From JSC-12 sp033764965 (GTDB taxonomy: Bacteria > Cyanobacteriota > Cyanobacteriia > Leptolyngbyales > Leptolyngbyaceae), in contig JANRIN010000074.1 in assembly GCA_033764965.1 (NCBI GenBank), positions 1-64,000 of the forward strand: 64,000 nucleotides of DNA, read 5' to 3'. The notes under the pieces are model-generated. The model had not been told where the DNA came from and searched no databases. It saw nothing but the letters and a program-made list of their open reading frames with translations. Of this stretch, positions 46,701-55,358 are shown piece by piece. The position numbers and the translations under genes were made by a program. How positions within the stretch are numbered: position 1 is the first letter of the stretch; each line of letters begins with the position of its first letter.

Positions 46701-48373
46701 AACTGGAAATTAAGCTGGCTCAAGGCGCAAAACCAGGCGAAGGGGGACAGCTCCCTGGCAACAAGGTGAGTCCTTATATTGCCATGCTGCGCCGCTCTAA
46801 ACCCGGTGTCACCCTGATTTCGCCCCCACCCCACCACGACATTTACTCGATCGAGGATCTGGCTCAACTCATTTTTGACCTGCACCAGATCAATCCCAAA
46901 GCCCAGGTATCCGTCAAGTTGGTGGCAGAAGTGGGAATTGGAACGATCGCCGCTGGAGTTGCCAAAGCCAATGCCGATATTATTCAAATCTCAGGACACG
47001 AAGGCGGTACGGGAGCCTCTCCCCTCAGTTCGATCAAACACGCCGGTAGCCCGTGGGAACTCGGTTTGACAGAAGTCCATCGAGTATTGATGCAAAATCA
47101 ATTGCGCGATCGGGTAATTCTGCGGGTGGATGGCGGCTTGCGGAGCGGCTGGGATGTACTGATGGCGGCTCTGATGGGCGGAGAAGAGTACGGGTTTGGT
47201 TCGATCGCGATGATTGCAGAAGGCTGCATTATGGCGCGAATTTGCCACACCAATAACTGTCCGGTTGGGGTTGCCAGCCAGAAAGAAGAACTGCGGAAGC
47301 GGTTTACTGGAATACCCGAACACGTCGTCAACTTCTTCCTATTTACGGCAGAAGAGGTGCGATCGCTATTGGCAAGGCTGGGTTACAAATCCTTGAGAGA
47401 AGTAGTTGGACGGGCTGACCTGCTGAAAATGCGGGACGGTGCCAAATTGACTAAAACTCAAAGCTTGAATTTGGATTGTTTAACCAAGCTTCCCGATACC
47501 CGTGAGGATCGTTCCTGGCTCACCCATGAAATTGTTCACAGTAACGGACCCGTTCTGGATGATGACCTGCTGGCAGATCCAGACCTCCAGGCAGCGATCG
47601 CAAACCAGGGCACGGTTAGCAAAACCGTCACGGTCGTCAACACCGATCGGACTGTTGGGGCACGGTTAGCAGGAGCGATCGCGCTTCAGCATGGCAACAA
47701 CGGCTTCAGCGGACAAATCACCCTTAATCTTCAGGGTGCAGTGGGTCAAAGCTTTGGAGCCTTTAACCTACCTGGCATGATCCTCAATCTGCGGGGAGAA
47801 GCAAACGACTACGTGGGCAAAGGGATGCACGGCGGCGAAATTATCATTGCACCTCCGGCTGAAGCGGCTTATCACCCATCGGATAATGTCATCCTCGGCA
47901 ACACCTGCCTCTATGGGGCAACGGGTGGAACCTTGTATGCGCTGGGGCAGGCAGGAGAGCGATTTGGAGTCCGCAACTCCTACGCCAAAGCGGTGATTGA
48001 AGGAGCCGGAGACCACTGCTGCGAATACATGACCGGTGGGGTGATTGTGGTGCTGGGGCGCACGGGACGCAATGTAGGAGCCGGAATGACTGGCGGACTC
48101 GCCTACTTCTTAGATGAGGATGGCAGTTTCTTAGAAAAGGTCAACCCGGAAAATGCCAAGCCTCAACGAATCAATTCTCCAGTCGGGGAACAACAGTTGA
48201 AGGAATTGATTCAGGCTCATGCCGATCGTACTGGTAGCCAAAAAGCGCTTCACATCCTCAACAACTGGGCAGATTTTTTGCCACAGTTTTGGCAAGTGGT
48301 GCCGCCTTCCGAGAAGGATTCGCCGGAAGTCAATCCGGATGTTTCAGCCGATAAGCTCTTAACTCCGGCTTGA
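43709..48373 (+). CDS. gltB: Glutamate synthase large subunit (probably ferredoxin-dependent)
   Basis: A 1554-residue GOGAT. Type 2 amidotransferase domain with the catalytic cysteine C33 (ERDACGVGF) after a short propeptide; central domain; FMN/TIM-barrel domain; 3Fe-4S cluster cysteines C1173, C1179 and C1184 (CIMARICHTNNCP); and a C-terminal GxGxG beta helix. It converts glutamine and 2-oxoglutarate to two glutamates, the ammonium-assimilation step. Cyanobacteria can have both NADH- and ferredoxin-dependent forms of this length; no gltD lies in the window, so the ferredoxin form (GlsF/GltS) is likelier. No clear NtcA site (GTA-N8-TAC) was seen upstream. Confidence 0.96.
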   Translation: MDKTTRNQDSNQLIVATDGYAGQRWLVEERDACGVGFIADRQGRASHDLIQKSLGAATCLEHRGGCSADYDSGDGAGLMTAIPWELFGKWFVEQGIEMPATDGLAVGMVFLPQHEERAAIARRILEQVAAAEDLKVLGWRIVPVQPECLGVQARENQPQIEQIFVQSKLSGEALERQLYLMRKRVFRVAAEKAQQLGDTAAFDDFYLCSFSNRTIVYKGMVRSEVLGIFYQDLQQPQYKSPFAVYHRRFSTNTMPKWPLAQPMRLLGHNGEINTLLGNINWMMAKQADLAHDCWGDRLPDLMPTVRMENSDSANLDNVFELLVRSGRTPQEALMIMVPEAYQNQPDLADYPEIIDFYEYYSGIQEPWDGPALLVFSDGKVVGATLDRNGLRPARFVVTRDGYVVVASEAGVVDIPEADIVEKGRLGPGQMVAVNLQTHELLKNWEIKQQVASAKPFGTWLKQYRHELPTQPTGETPYLSPTDLLRHQTAFGYTAEDLELIIQEMAAQGKEPTFCMGDDIPLAVLSEKPHLLYDYFKQRFAQVTNPAIDPYRERLVMSLSMQLGRRGNLLEDQPESAHLVKLNSPVLNDGELDHIRNSEFETADLSTLFKIALGPDGLQKAVNELCQKAAEAVRAGKAILILSDRIAKDGSTTTLSPDFTYIPPMLAVGAVHHHLIRQGLRMKASLVVDTAQCWSTHHFACLIGYGASAVCPYLALETVRQWWLDPKTQSFMERGKLKAITLATAEANFRKSIEDGLLKILSKMGISLLSSYHGAQIFEAIGIGGDLLHLGFAGTASRLGGLSVADLANEVLSIHRRAFPELTLKKLENFGFVNYRPGGEYHINSPEMAKHLHKAVEAKSYDHYELYKKYLDNRPLTALRDLLDFKSDRPSIPLDEVEPATEIVKRFCTGGMSLGALSREAHETLAIAMNRIGGKSNSGEGGEDPIRFKVLDDVNETGQSATFPHLKGLKNGDSVSSAIKQIASGRFGVTPEYLMSAKQLEIKLAQGAKPGEGGQLPGNKVSPYIAMLRRSKPGVTLISPPPHHDIYSIEDLAQLIFDLHQINPKAQVSVKLVAEVGIGTIAAGVAKANADIIQISGHEGGTGASPLSSIKHAGSPWELGLTEVHRVLMQNQLRDRVILRVDGGLRSGWDVLMAALMGGEEYGFGSIAMIAEGCIMARICHTNNCPVGVASQKEELRKRFTGIPEHVVNFFLFTAEEVRSLLARLGYKSLREVVGRADLLKMRDGAKLTKTQSLNLDCLTKLPDTREDRSWLTHEIVHSNGPVLDDDLLADPDLQAAIANQGTVSKTVTVVNTDRTVGARLAGAIALQHGNNGFSGQITLNLQGAVGQSFGAFNLPGMILNLRGEANDYVGKGMHGGEIIIAPPAEAAYHPSDNVILGNTCLYGATGGTLYALGQAGERFGVRNSYAKAVIEGAGDHCCEYMTGGVIVVLGRTGRNVGAGMTGGLAYFLDEDGSFLEKVNPENAKPQRINSPVGEQQLKELIQAHADRTGSQKALHILNNWADFLPQFWQVVPPSEKDSPEVNPDVSADKLLTPA

Positions 48374-48440
48374 TTTTGGTCATTTGTCACTGGTCATTCG
48401 TCGTTGTTTCACCTGATGGCGAGTGACCAGTGGTTAGGGA
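48374..48440. repeat. TGGTCATT-type repeat and hairpin at a convergent junction
   Basis: GGTCATTTGTCACTGGTCAT continues into TCATTCGTCGTT (48394-48405). CACTGGTCA (48388-48396) pairs perfectly with TGACCAGTG further right. It separates glutamate synthase and the histidine kinase and shares a 12-mer with 8139-8150. Confidence 0.75.
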
Positions 48441-49682
48441 TTAAAGCGAACATAGGGTGGTTCTTTTGGACGAGTTTTTGGCGATCGTATGACGCGGAAT
48501 CTGGACTCGAAAAGTCGAGCCTTCACCAACGCGACTTTCTACCATAATCTTGCCGTTCATCATTTGAACCAGAGATTTTGTTACCGCTAAACCCAAGCCA
48601 GTGCCCATGTGCTTACGCGCGATCGTTTGATCCACCTGACGAAAGGGTTCAAAGATGTAATTGATATCTTCAGAACGAATGCCGATTCCTGTATCACAAA
48701 CCGCAATCTCAACGACATCAGACGATGGCTCGGTCACTTCGATCCAGACCTTTCCAGAGGCTGTGAATTTAATGGCATTAGAAAGCAAATTAATCAGTAT
48801 CTGGCGTAATCGGTCTGGATCATTCATCATTTCAGGATTTGTTAAGCGAACATCAACTTCTACTTCAAGCTGTTTTTCATGCGCTAAGGATTGCAGTTCC
48901 AGAACAGTGAGATTAACTAACTCTTCCAGGTTAAAAGCTCTAGGTCTTATTTCCAATCGACCTGCCTCAAGCCTGGAAAAGTCTAGAATTTCGTTGAGCA
49001 ACATCAACAAATGTTTGCCATTATTCAAAATCCGCTCAACGATATCCTTGTGATGCGGATCGAGAGAACTTTTATTCGGACGTAGTAATAATTGGGAAAA
49101 CCCAATGATGGCATTGAGCGGTGTTCGCAACTCGTGGGACATGGTTGCCAGAAATTGAGACTTTAACCGGGATGTTTCTAGCAACTTGAGATTTTGTAAA
49201 TGGATTTGCTGTCGTTGGATCTCCAGTTCCTGGTTTTGGCGCATCAGTAGCTCGTTAGTTTCGCGTAAGCGTTGATTTGCCCGCTCTGCCTCGCGTTCCG
49301 CCTGATACACCCGCACCGCACTTTGAACAATTTGCAGCAAACGTTCTGGGGAGATGCGAGCTTTCGTCAAGTAATCTGTTGCGCCTGCCTTCATCAAGTC
49401 AACGGCAATTTGCTCGTCTCCCTGTCCCGTCAACACAATGAGGGGAGCGTTCACTCCCATCCGCCGCAGGTTTTGCACTAGCGTTAAGCCATCTCCATCA
49501 GGTAGGCAGTAATCCAAAAAAACACAATCAAAAGCAGTGGCGGTTGTCAGGGCGATCGCCTCAGAGCAAGTTTCTACCTCAGATAAATCGGATTGAATGC
49601 CAGCTTTGGTTAAGGCACGACAAATAGACAAACGATCTACAACATCGTCGTCAACAATCAGGATTTTTAACATATCCATCAT
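48441..49682 (-). CDS. Response regulator-histidine kinase hybrid
   Basis: A 413-residue soluble two-component protein. An N-terminal receiver (about 5-120) has the phosphoacceptor D57 (VFLDYCLPDGD), D11-D13, T85 and K107. A coiled coil follows (about 125-170, EAERANQRLRETNELLMRQ). Then HisKA with H183 (MSHELRTPLNAIIGF) and HATPase_c with the N box NLLSNAIKFT, CDTGIGI, FEPFRQVD and GTGLGLA. All catalytic residues are present. The receiver-first layout means another kinase probably phosphorylates it and the output goes to a separate regulator. No sensor domain or membrane helix. An ATG at 49676 is also possible. Confidence 0.95.
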   Translation of the reverse strand: MMDMLKILIVDDDVVDRLSICRALTKAGIQSDLSEVETCSEAIALTTATAFDCVFLDYCLPDGDGLTLVQNLRRMGVNAPLIVLTGQGDEQIAVDLMKAGATDYLTKARISPERLLQIVQSAVRVYQAEREAERANQRLRETNELLMRQNQELEIQRQQIHLQNLKLLETSRLKSQFLATMSHELRTPLNAIIGFSQLLLRPNKSSLDPHHKDIVERILNNGKHLLMLLNEILDFSRLEAGRLEIRPRAFNLEELVNLTVLELQSLAHEKQLEVEVDVRLTNPEMMNDPDRLRQILINLLSNAIKFTASGKVWIEVTEPSSDVVEIAVCDTGIGIRSEDINYIFEPFRQVDQTIARKHMGTGLGLAVTKSLVQMMNGKIMVESRVGEGSTFRVQIPRHTIAKNSSKRTTLCSL

Positions 49683-49900
49683 TGGAAGAATTCAAGGAAA
49701 TACCATCAGCACCGAAAAAAGTTTTTCGTAGAAAATTAGTTATCTAAAAGATCGCACGAGCGATTGGTATTTTACCCCTGCGCCACCGTAAAGGGTCTAA
49801 ATCACTTCATCGCCCAGCTTTGTTATATCTTCGCATCATATCTAGTCAGTTCTTCTCTCACCTCTTCCTTAAGATAGTCTTTAAGCTGAAGAAAAATGGT

Positions 49901-49942
49901 CTAAAAGAGAGCAAGCGATCGAAGTAGCTTACTCTCTTTTAG
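49901..49942 (-). terminator. Strong hairpin after the small helical gene
   Basis: CTAAAAGAGAG-AAGC and GCTT-CTCTCTTTTAG pair over 16 positions with a single mismatch around a 10-nt loop. On the minus strand ACCATTTTTC follows. It lies 10 bp after the stop of the small helical gene at 49953. Confidence 0.8.
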
Positions 49943-49952
49943 TGCTGACCGC

Positions 49953-50186
49953 CTACATCTTGCCGTTTTGCATGACTTCTTGCAGATGATGCCGAATTTC
50001 CTCAACTTGCTCTGCATCAGCTTGCTTCAGCTTTTGTAACAACTGCACACAGGGTTGAGAGTTCACTTGCTGTGCATCTTGAATGTAAGTTTCATACATT
50101 TGAACTGCTTCAGCTTTGTTTTTCAGCACTGTTAACAGGTCGTATTCTAGATCGCTGATTGCTTTCGACTGGTTTGTTAAGGTCAT
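49953..50186 (-). CDS. Small helical hypothetical protein
   Basis: A 77-residue helical protein (ISDLEYDLLTVLKNKAEAVQ, MYETYIQDAQQ, QLLQKLKQADAEQVEEIRHH). The spacing of EYD, Y..Y and H suggests a small helical hairpin; ferritin-like relatives have similar looks, but no metal motif is clear. AGGAG lies 9 bases upstream of the ATG at 50186, so that start is preferred over a TTG at 50192. It has its own strong terminator. Function unknown. Confidence 0.65.
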   Translation of the reverse strand: MTLTNQSKAISDLEYDLLTVLKNKAEAVQMYETYIQDAQQVNSQPCVQLLQKLKQADAEQVEEIRHHLQEVMQNGKM

Positions 50187-50236
50187 GACCAAAATCTCCT
50201 AAGTTTCTACTAGCTCATCATAGAAAAGCAAAGCAG

Positions 50237-50458
50237 CTAGGGTCTCACTACAGAGTCGTATTTGTGAGAAGTAACGGTCAAGCTTAAACCTGATGTATCC
50301 CTAAATGATGATAGTCGCGATCGTGACAATGTTGATTCGGGCTGATGATAAACAGGAGGCACTTTCTGCCAGCAGGAGCGACAGAACCAATATATTCCTG
50401 AGTTCTGCACATGGCGTAAAACTCTTTGGGAACAGCACGGGCAAGTGACTGTAGGCAT
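50237..50458 (-). CDS. Small zinc-ribbon hypothetical protein
   Basis: A 73-residue protein with a zinc ribbon in the first half: CPCCSQRV and, 15 residues later, CRSCWQKVPP, i.e. two CxxC knuckles around an HVQNSGIYWF core. The second half is Ser/Thr-rich and probably disordered. The ATG at 50458 lacks a good ribosome site; a TTG two codons upstream is the alternative. No partner is evident. Confidence 0.6.
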   Translation of the reverse strand: MPTVTCPCCSQRVLRHVQNSGIYWFCRSCWQKVPPVYHQPESTLSRSRLSSFRDTSGLSLTVTSHKYDSVVRP

Positions 50459-50464
50459 ATTCAA

Positions 50465-50844
50465 TCTTTTTATTAAAACGTGATTAATTTGAACAAGATA
50501 GGAAAGTCATTGGTCGCGGATCATTGCCAGGAAATGAAGAGTTGGCAACCAATAGCAATCAGGTTTAATGTTTATTTTTTGCACACTTACTTAAAAGTTT
50601 TTTGAGTAAACACAAGATTTTTAAACATGAAAGTAAAATCGCATCACTTAAATTAATCTATCAGTTCCCTATGGGTTGGAAATAATCCAAACGATGTAGA
50701 TCTTGGTTACCGTCCGACGTATTTGAGAGCACTCTTTTTTTCCGGGATAAAGATCTTGGGTCAGGAGCGATTAAGAAACCTAAATTTACTCTATAGACAT
50801 TAATTTATGAGGTATACCAGAGTTGACTTATATCTGTTCTTGAT
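50465..50844. other. Intergenic region between divergent genes
   Basis: About 380 bp, AT-rich, between the zinc-ribbon gene and the DUF900-type gene. It includes CATTGGTCGCGGATCATTG near 50511, a single TCATTGG unit. No gene or clear promoter was recognised. Confidence 0.35.
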
Positions 50845-51840
50845 ATGCTGTTTGTGACCAATCGAGTTTTACGGGAGGGTCCGACCCCTTCCAACCCAGA
50901 TGGATCCTTTGCTTTACCCCGTCAGGTGAATTTTGCCCTTAAAAATAATCAGGCAGAGCAGTCTGTCTATTTTTGTCGGCGGAATGGCGCGAATGACTAC
51001 GTTGAGGTTGGCAATCGATCGTTCTTTAGTGCACTCAAAGACTCCAAAGCGCAACAAATCTTGCTGTATCTGCATGGCTATTCCAATTTGCCGGAACCAG
51101 CGATTTTCCCAACGGCTGAACGACTTCAGGCATTATTCAACCAAAAAGCCAATGGGCAGGTGGTTGTGGTTCCGATTATTTGGCCCTGTGATGATGATAG
51201 GGGGGCAGTGAAAGATTATTTTGATGATCAGATTGCTGCGGATGCCAGTGATGTTGCCTTTGCCCGAATGTTTGAGAAGTTTTTAAAGTGGCGCGAAGTG
51301 AACAGCACGCTAGAAAATCCTTGTGCCAAGCCAATCAATGTGCTGGCTCATTCGATGGGGAACCGAGTTCTACGGGGAGCGATCGCTCGATCGATCGAAT
51401 ATTTTCAGCCTCAAGGGTTTCCATTAATTTTCCGCAATGTGTTCATGTCAGCGGCAGATGTTTCAAATAACACGCTCGATTTTGGGCAAAAGGGGGAGTA
51501 CATTGCCCATTCTGCTCGCAACGCGATTATCTACTTTGCTGGAGATGACTTGGCGATGAGAGCCAGCAAAGTTGCCAACTCCAGCATCACGGCTCGTCGC
51601 ATGGGGCACACCGGACCGGAACAAATCGCCCAGGTGCCCCGCAACGTGTTTGCCCTAGACTGTGGAGATTTCAACAATATCTATGAAAATCCAGTGGGGC
51701 ACAGCTATTTCACGACAGACCCTCAGGGCAATCCTGGTCTTTTGTTTGACCATATGTGGGAGTGCATCCGACGGGGTAGAGTGCCGATGGAACCCGCTAA
51801 TGCGCGAGTCACCATCCTGCGATCGCGCTTCTGGCTTTGA
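50845..51840 (+). CDS. DUF900-type alpha/beta hydrolase
   Basis: A 331-residue cytosolic protein. It opens MLFVTNRVLREGPTPSN, typical of DUF900; the lipase-like core has ILLYLHGYSNLPE (oxyanion loop, about 72-84), NVLAHSMGNRVLRGA with the nucleophile Ser (about 165-179) and a C-terminal VGHSYF His. The candidate acid is in IIYFAGDDLAM. The triad appears complete, so it is probably an active esterase or lipase, but substrates of this family are unknown. It is transcribed alone and converges with the two-TM protein across an inverted repeat. Confidence 0.82.
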   Translation: MLFVTNRVLREGPTPSNPDGSFALPRQVNFALKNNQAEQSVYFCRRNGANDYVEVGNRSFFSALKDSKAQQILLYLHGYSNLPEPAIFPTAERLQALFNQKANGQVVVVPIIWPCDDDRGAVKDYFDDQIAADASDVAFARMFEKFLKWREVNSTLENPCAKPINVLAHSMGNRVLRGAIARSIEYFQPQGFPLIFRNVFMSAADVSNNTLDFGQKGEYIAHSARNAIIYFAGDDLAMRASKVANSSITARRMGHTGPEQIAQVPRNVFALDCGDFNNIYENPVGHSYFTTDPQGNPGLLFDHMWECIRRGRVPMEPANARVTILRSRFWL

Positions 51841-51845
51841 TTCTA

Positions 51846-51900
51846 TAGGAACGCCACTGTGGAGGTTTTAAGATTGAGCCTGCCAATAATGGCGTTCCTA
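51846..51900. repeat. 55-bp element with perfect TAGGAACGCCA terminal inverted repeats
   Basis: TAGGAACGCCA (51846-51856) and TGGCGTTCCTA (51890-51900) are perfect inverted 11-mers enclosing 33 bp. It lies between two convergent genes (6 bp after one stop, 10 bp before the other). It could be a bidirectional terminator or a tiny MITE-like relic. Confidence 0.75.
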
Positions 51901-51909
51901 CAAGCCAGG

Positions 51910-52353
51910 TTACTTCAAGGATTCCAGAACTGCCGCACCGATCAACACACAGAGGGTCAAGACAATCAGGGGAGCTAGAATCATTGACATCAGACTGATC
52001 AAAGCGGCGAGAACGGGTTCAGCTTGCAAACTGGCAGACACCACACAGGCGATCGAAAAGCCAATCAAGAACAGAAACAACCACTTTAGAGCTTTGAACC
52101 CTAACCGGATCACGGTACTGTAGTCGTTTGCAGTTTCTGGAGTGATCGGCATGGGACGAGTTGGGGGTTTGACGCGATCGTGCTCCTCCAATTGCTGCTG
52201 CATTCGTTGCAGTTGCGCCTGCATTTGCTGGTTACTGAACTGCATGGCATGGAGTTGCTCAGTTAAGCGAGCGATCGTTTCTGCGTCATGGTCAGCCATA
52301 GAAGAATTGGTGTTGTGTGAGTTGTGGGATCTCTGGGGGCTTAACGACGGCAT
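51910..52353 (-). CDS. Coiled-coil protein with two C-terminal membrane helices
   Basis: A 147-residue protein. Residues about 22-60 are a Gln-rich coiled coil (ETIARLTEQLHAMQFSNQQM and QLQRMQQQLEEH), then a Pro-rich hinge (VKPPTRPMPITPE), then two hydrophobic helices (about 88-108, LKWLFLFLIGFSIACVVSA; and 114-142). AGGAGG lies 7 bases before the ATG at 52353, which is therefore preferred over the longer frame to 52407. It is divergent from the STAND gene with 419 bp between the starts. No known family recognised; a membrane-anchored role is clear, anything more is not. Confidence 0.7.
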   Translation of the reverse strand: MPSLSPQRSHNSHNTNSSMADHDAETIARLTEQLHAMQFSNQQMQAQLQRMQQQLEEHDRVKPPTRPMPITPETANDYSTVIRLGFKALKWLFLFLIGFSIACVVSASLQAEPVLAALISLMSMILAPLIVLTLCVLIGAAVLESLK

Positions 52354-52772
52354 AATTGAACCTCCTGACGAGTGGGAGAAAAGGATATCAATCATCTCCT
52401 CAACCAATTTTGATCCGTCGCATCAACACTATTCAGTAGGAGAACTCAGATCAATGGATTGAATTGAGTTGGTCGGGCGAGATTTTGACATGGACTAAAT
52501 TGCGGGGGTATCGCTTGACTGATTCATCAGTTGTTTTGAGGAATGTTATGCATTGTTGCTGGATTCCTCCTGGTAAGTAATACAAACGAGTGATGACCTT
52601 TTCCCAAAATAATGATGATGCTTCTCTCCCAAATTATGGAGCAAGCGTGAGGAGTTGTCGGTAGGGTAAGGTCGGTAATATGACTGGTACTCATAAAAAG
52701 ACTGGTACTAAGGTGTTGAAAAATGTTGGAAAGAGTAGGTTAGATTGAGAAAAAACAATCAGTAACGCTTCA
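52354..52772. other. Intergenic region between the two-TM and STAND genes
   Basis: About 419 bp with a nearly repeated GACTGGTACT (52682-52712 region: ATGACTGGTACTCAT then AAGACTGGTACTAAGG). No gene seen. It holds divergent promoters. Confidence 0.45.
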
Positions 52773-55124
52773 ATGGGTGCCGAAGAAGTTTTAAACCTGG
52801 TTGATCAATTGGTTTTTTCTGCAAGGAGTGAGCATTTAAGTGACTTAAGGCGGGATGTTTTTTTGGGCGCGTGGAAGGGGCAAACCTATGACGAGATTGC
52901 TCAAGCGTTAGGCTATGGCGAAGCCTATATCCGAGAAGAAGGAGCTACGTTGTTTCGCTTGCTGAGTGATGCGATCGGCGAACGGCTCACAAAAACTAAT
53001 TTCCGGGCAGCGCTGGAACGCTACCATAACTCTGACAATGGCAATCTGGCAATTTCCATACGAACTTCTGTTTCAGAAAATTCTACTTCTGCAACTGTTG
53101 AGGATGTCGATCCAAACTTTATTGGGCGGGAAGCCGCGATCGCTCACCTCAACCATCTGATCAATCAAGGCAGCAAACTGATTTTGATTCAGGGGGAAGG
53201 GGGACGCGGGAAAACCACCCTGGCGCGAAAATTCTTTAAAACCCAAGGATTCGATCGCTACCTGGAACTGTGGATGGCAACTGAGCGCCGCAACGTTACT
53301 CTCGTAGAAAGCATTGTGGAAGAATGGCTGCGGCGAGATTTTAATGAAGAACCAGGACGTGACTTTGGCATTAATCTCGATCGCTTGAAGCGTAAACTCC
53401 GGGACGAGAACCAACGCATCGGTATTTTGATCGACAATCTTGAATCGGCACTAGACAAAAACGGCAAATTCATTGACGAGCATCGTCCCTACATTGATTT
53501 GCTCAAGGTGTTGTCCGATTCCAGCGTTCGAGCCGTCACCTTAATTACAAGCCGCCAACGGTTAAGCGAATCCAGCGTTTCACCCGATCGCTATTTGTTG
53601 GAAGGGTTGAGTGAACAGGCATGGCGACAGTTTTTCAAAAATCGCGGTTTAAGCTTTGAGTCTCCCGCGATCGCCCAGATGTGTAATGCCTATGGTGGCA
53701 ATGCCAAAGCCATGAAGCTTTTGAGCGGCGTAGTCTTGCAAGATTTTGAAGGAGATGTGGAAGCGTTCTGGCGAGAAAACAGTCAGGATTTGTTACTTGA
53801 ACCGGAACTGAAAGATCTCGTTGCCAGCCAGTTCGATCGCCTACAAAACTCTGATCCAAATGTGTATCAGTTGCTTTGCCGTCTGGGGTGCTACCGCTAC
53901 CAGGATGTCCACTATGTGCCCATTGAGGGAGTGGATTGTTTGTTGTGGGATACGCCCAAAGACCAGCGCCGCGCGGTTATTCGTAGCTTGCAAGATCGAT
54001 CGCTCATTGAGGTAAGAAAAGGAAAATATTGGCTGCATCCTGTCATCCGAGCCGAAGCGATCGCCCGTTTACGACAGAGTCATTGTTGGGAACTCACCAA
54101 CCTTACTGCAGCAGATTATTGGATGGGAAGTGTGCAGATTGTTGAAACGGTAGACGATGCTTTACGAACTCTGGAAGCCTATTATCACTATCTGGAAATC
54201 CAGGATTACGAACGGGCTTGCGATGTGTTAACTGATGTCAAAAATAGCCGTTGGGGTGAAGGGTTACCGTTAGGTTGGCTATTTTATCGGTTAGGTCTTT
54301 TGCAACAAATGATTACTGCCATTACGGGGGTGATTCACAACGTCGTTCCAGATTATCGTGCAGGGTCACTTTACATCTTACTGGGCTACATTTATCGACT
54401 GGCAGGTAATATCCATCAAGCCCTATTTTGCCATCAACAAGCCAGCCAAATAGGAGAGCGGTTTGATCTGGATAAACTCAAAATTTCTTCTTTATTTAAC
54501 CGTGGACTTTGCCTCAGAGATTTAGCTGAAATTGAGGAAGCGATTTCATTATTTCATGCGGTTATTACTTTGGCTGAGTCCAATGATGAGTATCAAGAAT
54601 ACAAAACTTACTCTTTATGTTGTTTAGCATACTTAAGTTCACGATTAGACCAGACAGCAGAAGCAACGGCATTTCTGGGACAGGCGATCGCGCGTTTAAG
54701 AACTGCAAGCCTTACCTATTGGGGTAAAGGTTATAGTCTCCTATTTATTGGCTCCACCTATCGCAACTTGAGTTGTCCGAACGAGGCATTTCAGTTTTAT
54801 CAGGAGACAATTCAGCTTTCTGAAGAAAATCACTTTACCCAAATTCGTGCTAAAGCATTGCATGGCACGGCTCAACTTTATCGGGAGGAACAAAACTTTG
54901 AAATGGCACTCCAATATCATTTAGAAGCGATTTATTTGCTTGATAAAATTGGTGCTAAATGTGATCTGGCAGAAGCTTATTTTCAACTTGGCTTAACGCA
55001 TCAAGCAATGGGCGATCGCGAAAAAAGCATGGCAAATTTACGACAAGCTCTGCAACTGTTTAATGCGATTCAAGCACCAAAACAAGCTACTCAGGTTCAA
55101 CAATTACTACAACAAAATGAATAA
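52773..55124 (+). CDS. vMAP-N / NB-ARC / TPR STAND ATPase
   Basis: A 783-residue protein. Residues 1-85 match the vWA-MoxR-associated protein N-terminal (vMAP-N) helix-turn-helix domain (EEVLNLVDQLVFSARSEHLS, then LGAWKGQTYDEIAQALGY). A STAND NTPase follows: Walker A GEGGRGKTT (141-149), Walker B with D221 (GILIDNLESAL), sensor VTLITSRQ, and a winged-helix arm (about 370-440). From about 500 to the end are TPR repeats (SLFNRGLCLRDLAEIEEAIS, YFQLGLTHQAMGDREKSMAN). STAND proteins with TPR sense ligands and oligomerise. No effector domain is fused. A defence or signalling role is inference. Confidence 0.88.
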   Translation: MGAEEVLNLVDQLVFSARSEHLSDLRRDVFLGAWKGQTYDEIAQALGYGEAYIREEGATLFRLLSDAIGERLTKTNFRAALERYHNSDNGNLAISIRTSVSENSTSATVEDVDPNFIGREAAIAHLNHLINQGSKLILIQGEGGRGKTTLARKFFKTQGFDRYLELWMATERRNVTLVESIVEEWLRRDFNEEPGRDFGINLDRLKRKLRDENQRIGILIDNLESALDKNGKFIDEHRPYIDLLKVLSDSSVRAVTLITSRQRLSESSVSPDRYLLEGLSEQAWRQFFKNRGLSFESPAIAQMCNAYGGNAKAMKLLSGVVLQDFEGDVEAFWRENSQDLLLEPELKDLVASQFDRLQNSDPNVYQLLCRLGCYRYQDVHYVPIEGVDCLLWDTPKDQRRAVIRSLQDRSLIEVRKGKYWLHPVIRAEAIARLRQSHCWELTNLTAADYWMGSVQIVETVDDALRTLEAYYHYLEIQDYERACDVLTDVKNSRWGEGLPLGWLFYRLGLLQQMITAITGVIHNVVPDYRAGSLYILLGYIYRLAGNIHQALFCHQQASQIGERFDLDKLKISSLFNRGLCLRDLAEIEEAISLFHAVITLAESNDEYQEYKTYSLCCLAYLSSRLDQTAEATAFLGQAIARLRTASLTYWGKGYSLLFIGSTYRNLSCPNEAFQFYQETIQLSEENHFTQIRAKALHGTAQLYREEQNFEMALQYHLEAIYLLDKIGAKCDLAEAYFQLGLTHQAMGDREKSMANLRQALQLFNAIQAPKQATQVQQLLQQNE

Positions 55125-55128
55125 AGAA

Positions 55129-55156
55129 AATACCTGGCAGCCCCCCGCCAGGTATT
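55129..55156 (+). terminator. Hairpin after the STAND gene
   Basis: AATACCTGGC and GCCAGGTATT form a perfect 10-bp stem with an AGCCCCCC loop, 5 bp after the stop. No T-run follows, so rho-independent termination is likely weak. Confidence 0.65.
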
Positions 55157-55358
55157 CAGGTTGCACTTGAGCAACTGTCTATATCTCTAATTTAGAAGAG
55201 TAATGTACTTACCCCATCCTCCTGCTTGAGTATCTTCAATTCCTCCAACCCATTCACCCAGTTGGGTTAGAATTTTTGGCATAAAACTTAGAACATAACG
55301 AAGGCAGGACAGCTAGAGAAAAACCGCCTATGATTGACTGGGGAATTTGAGAGACTTT

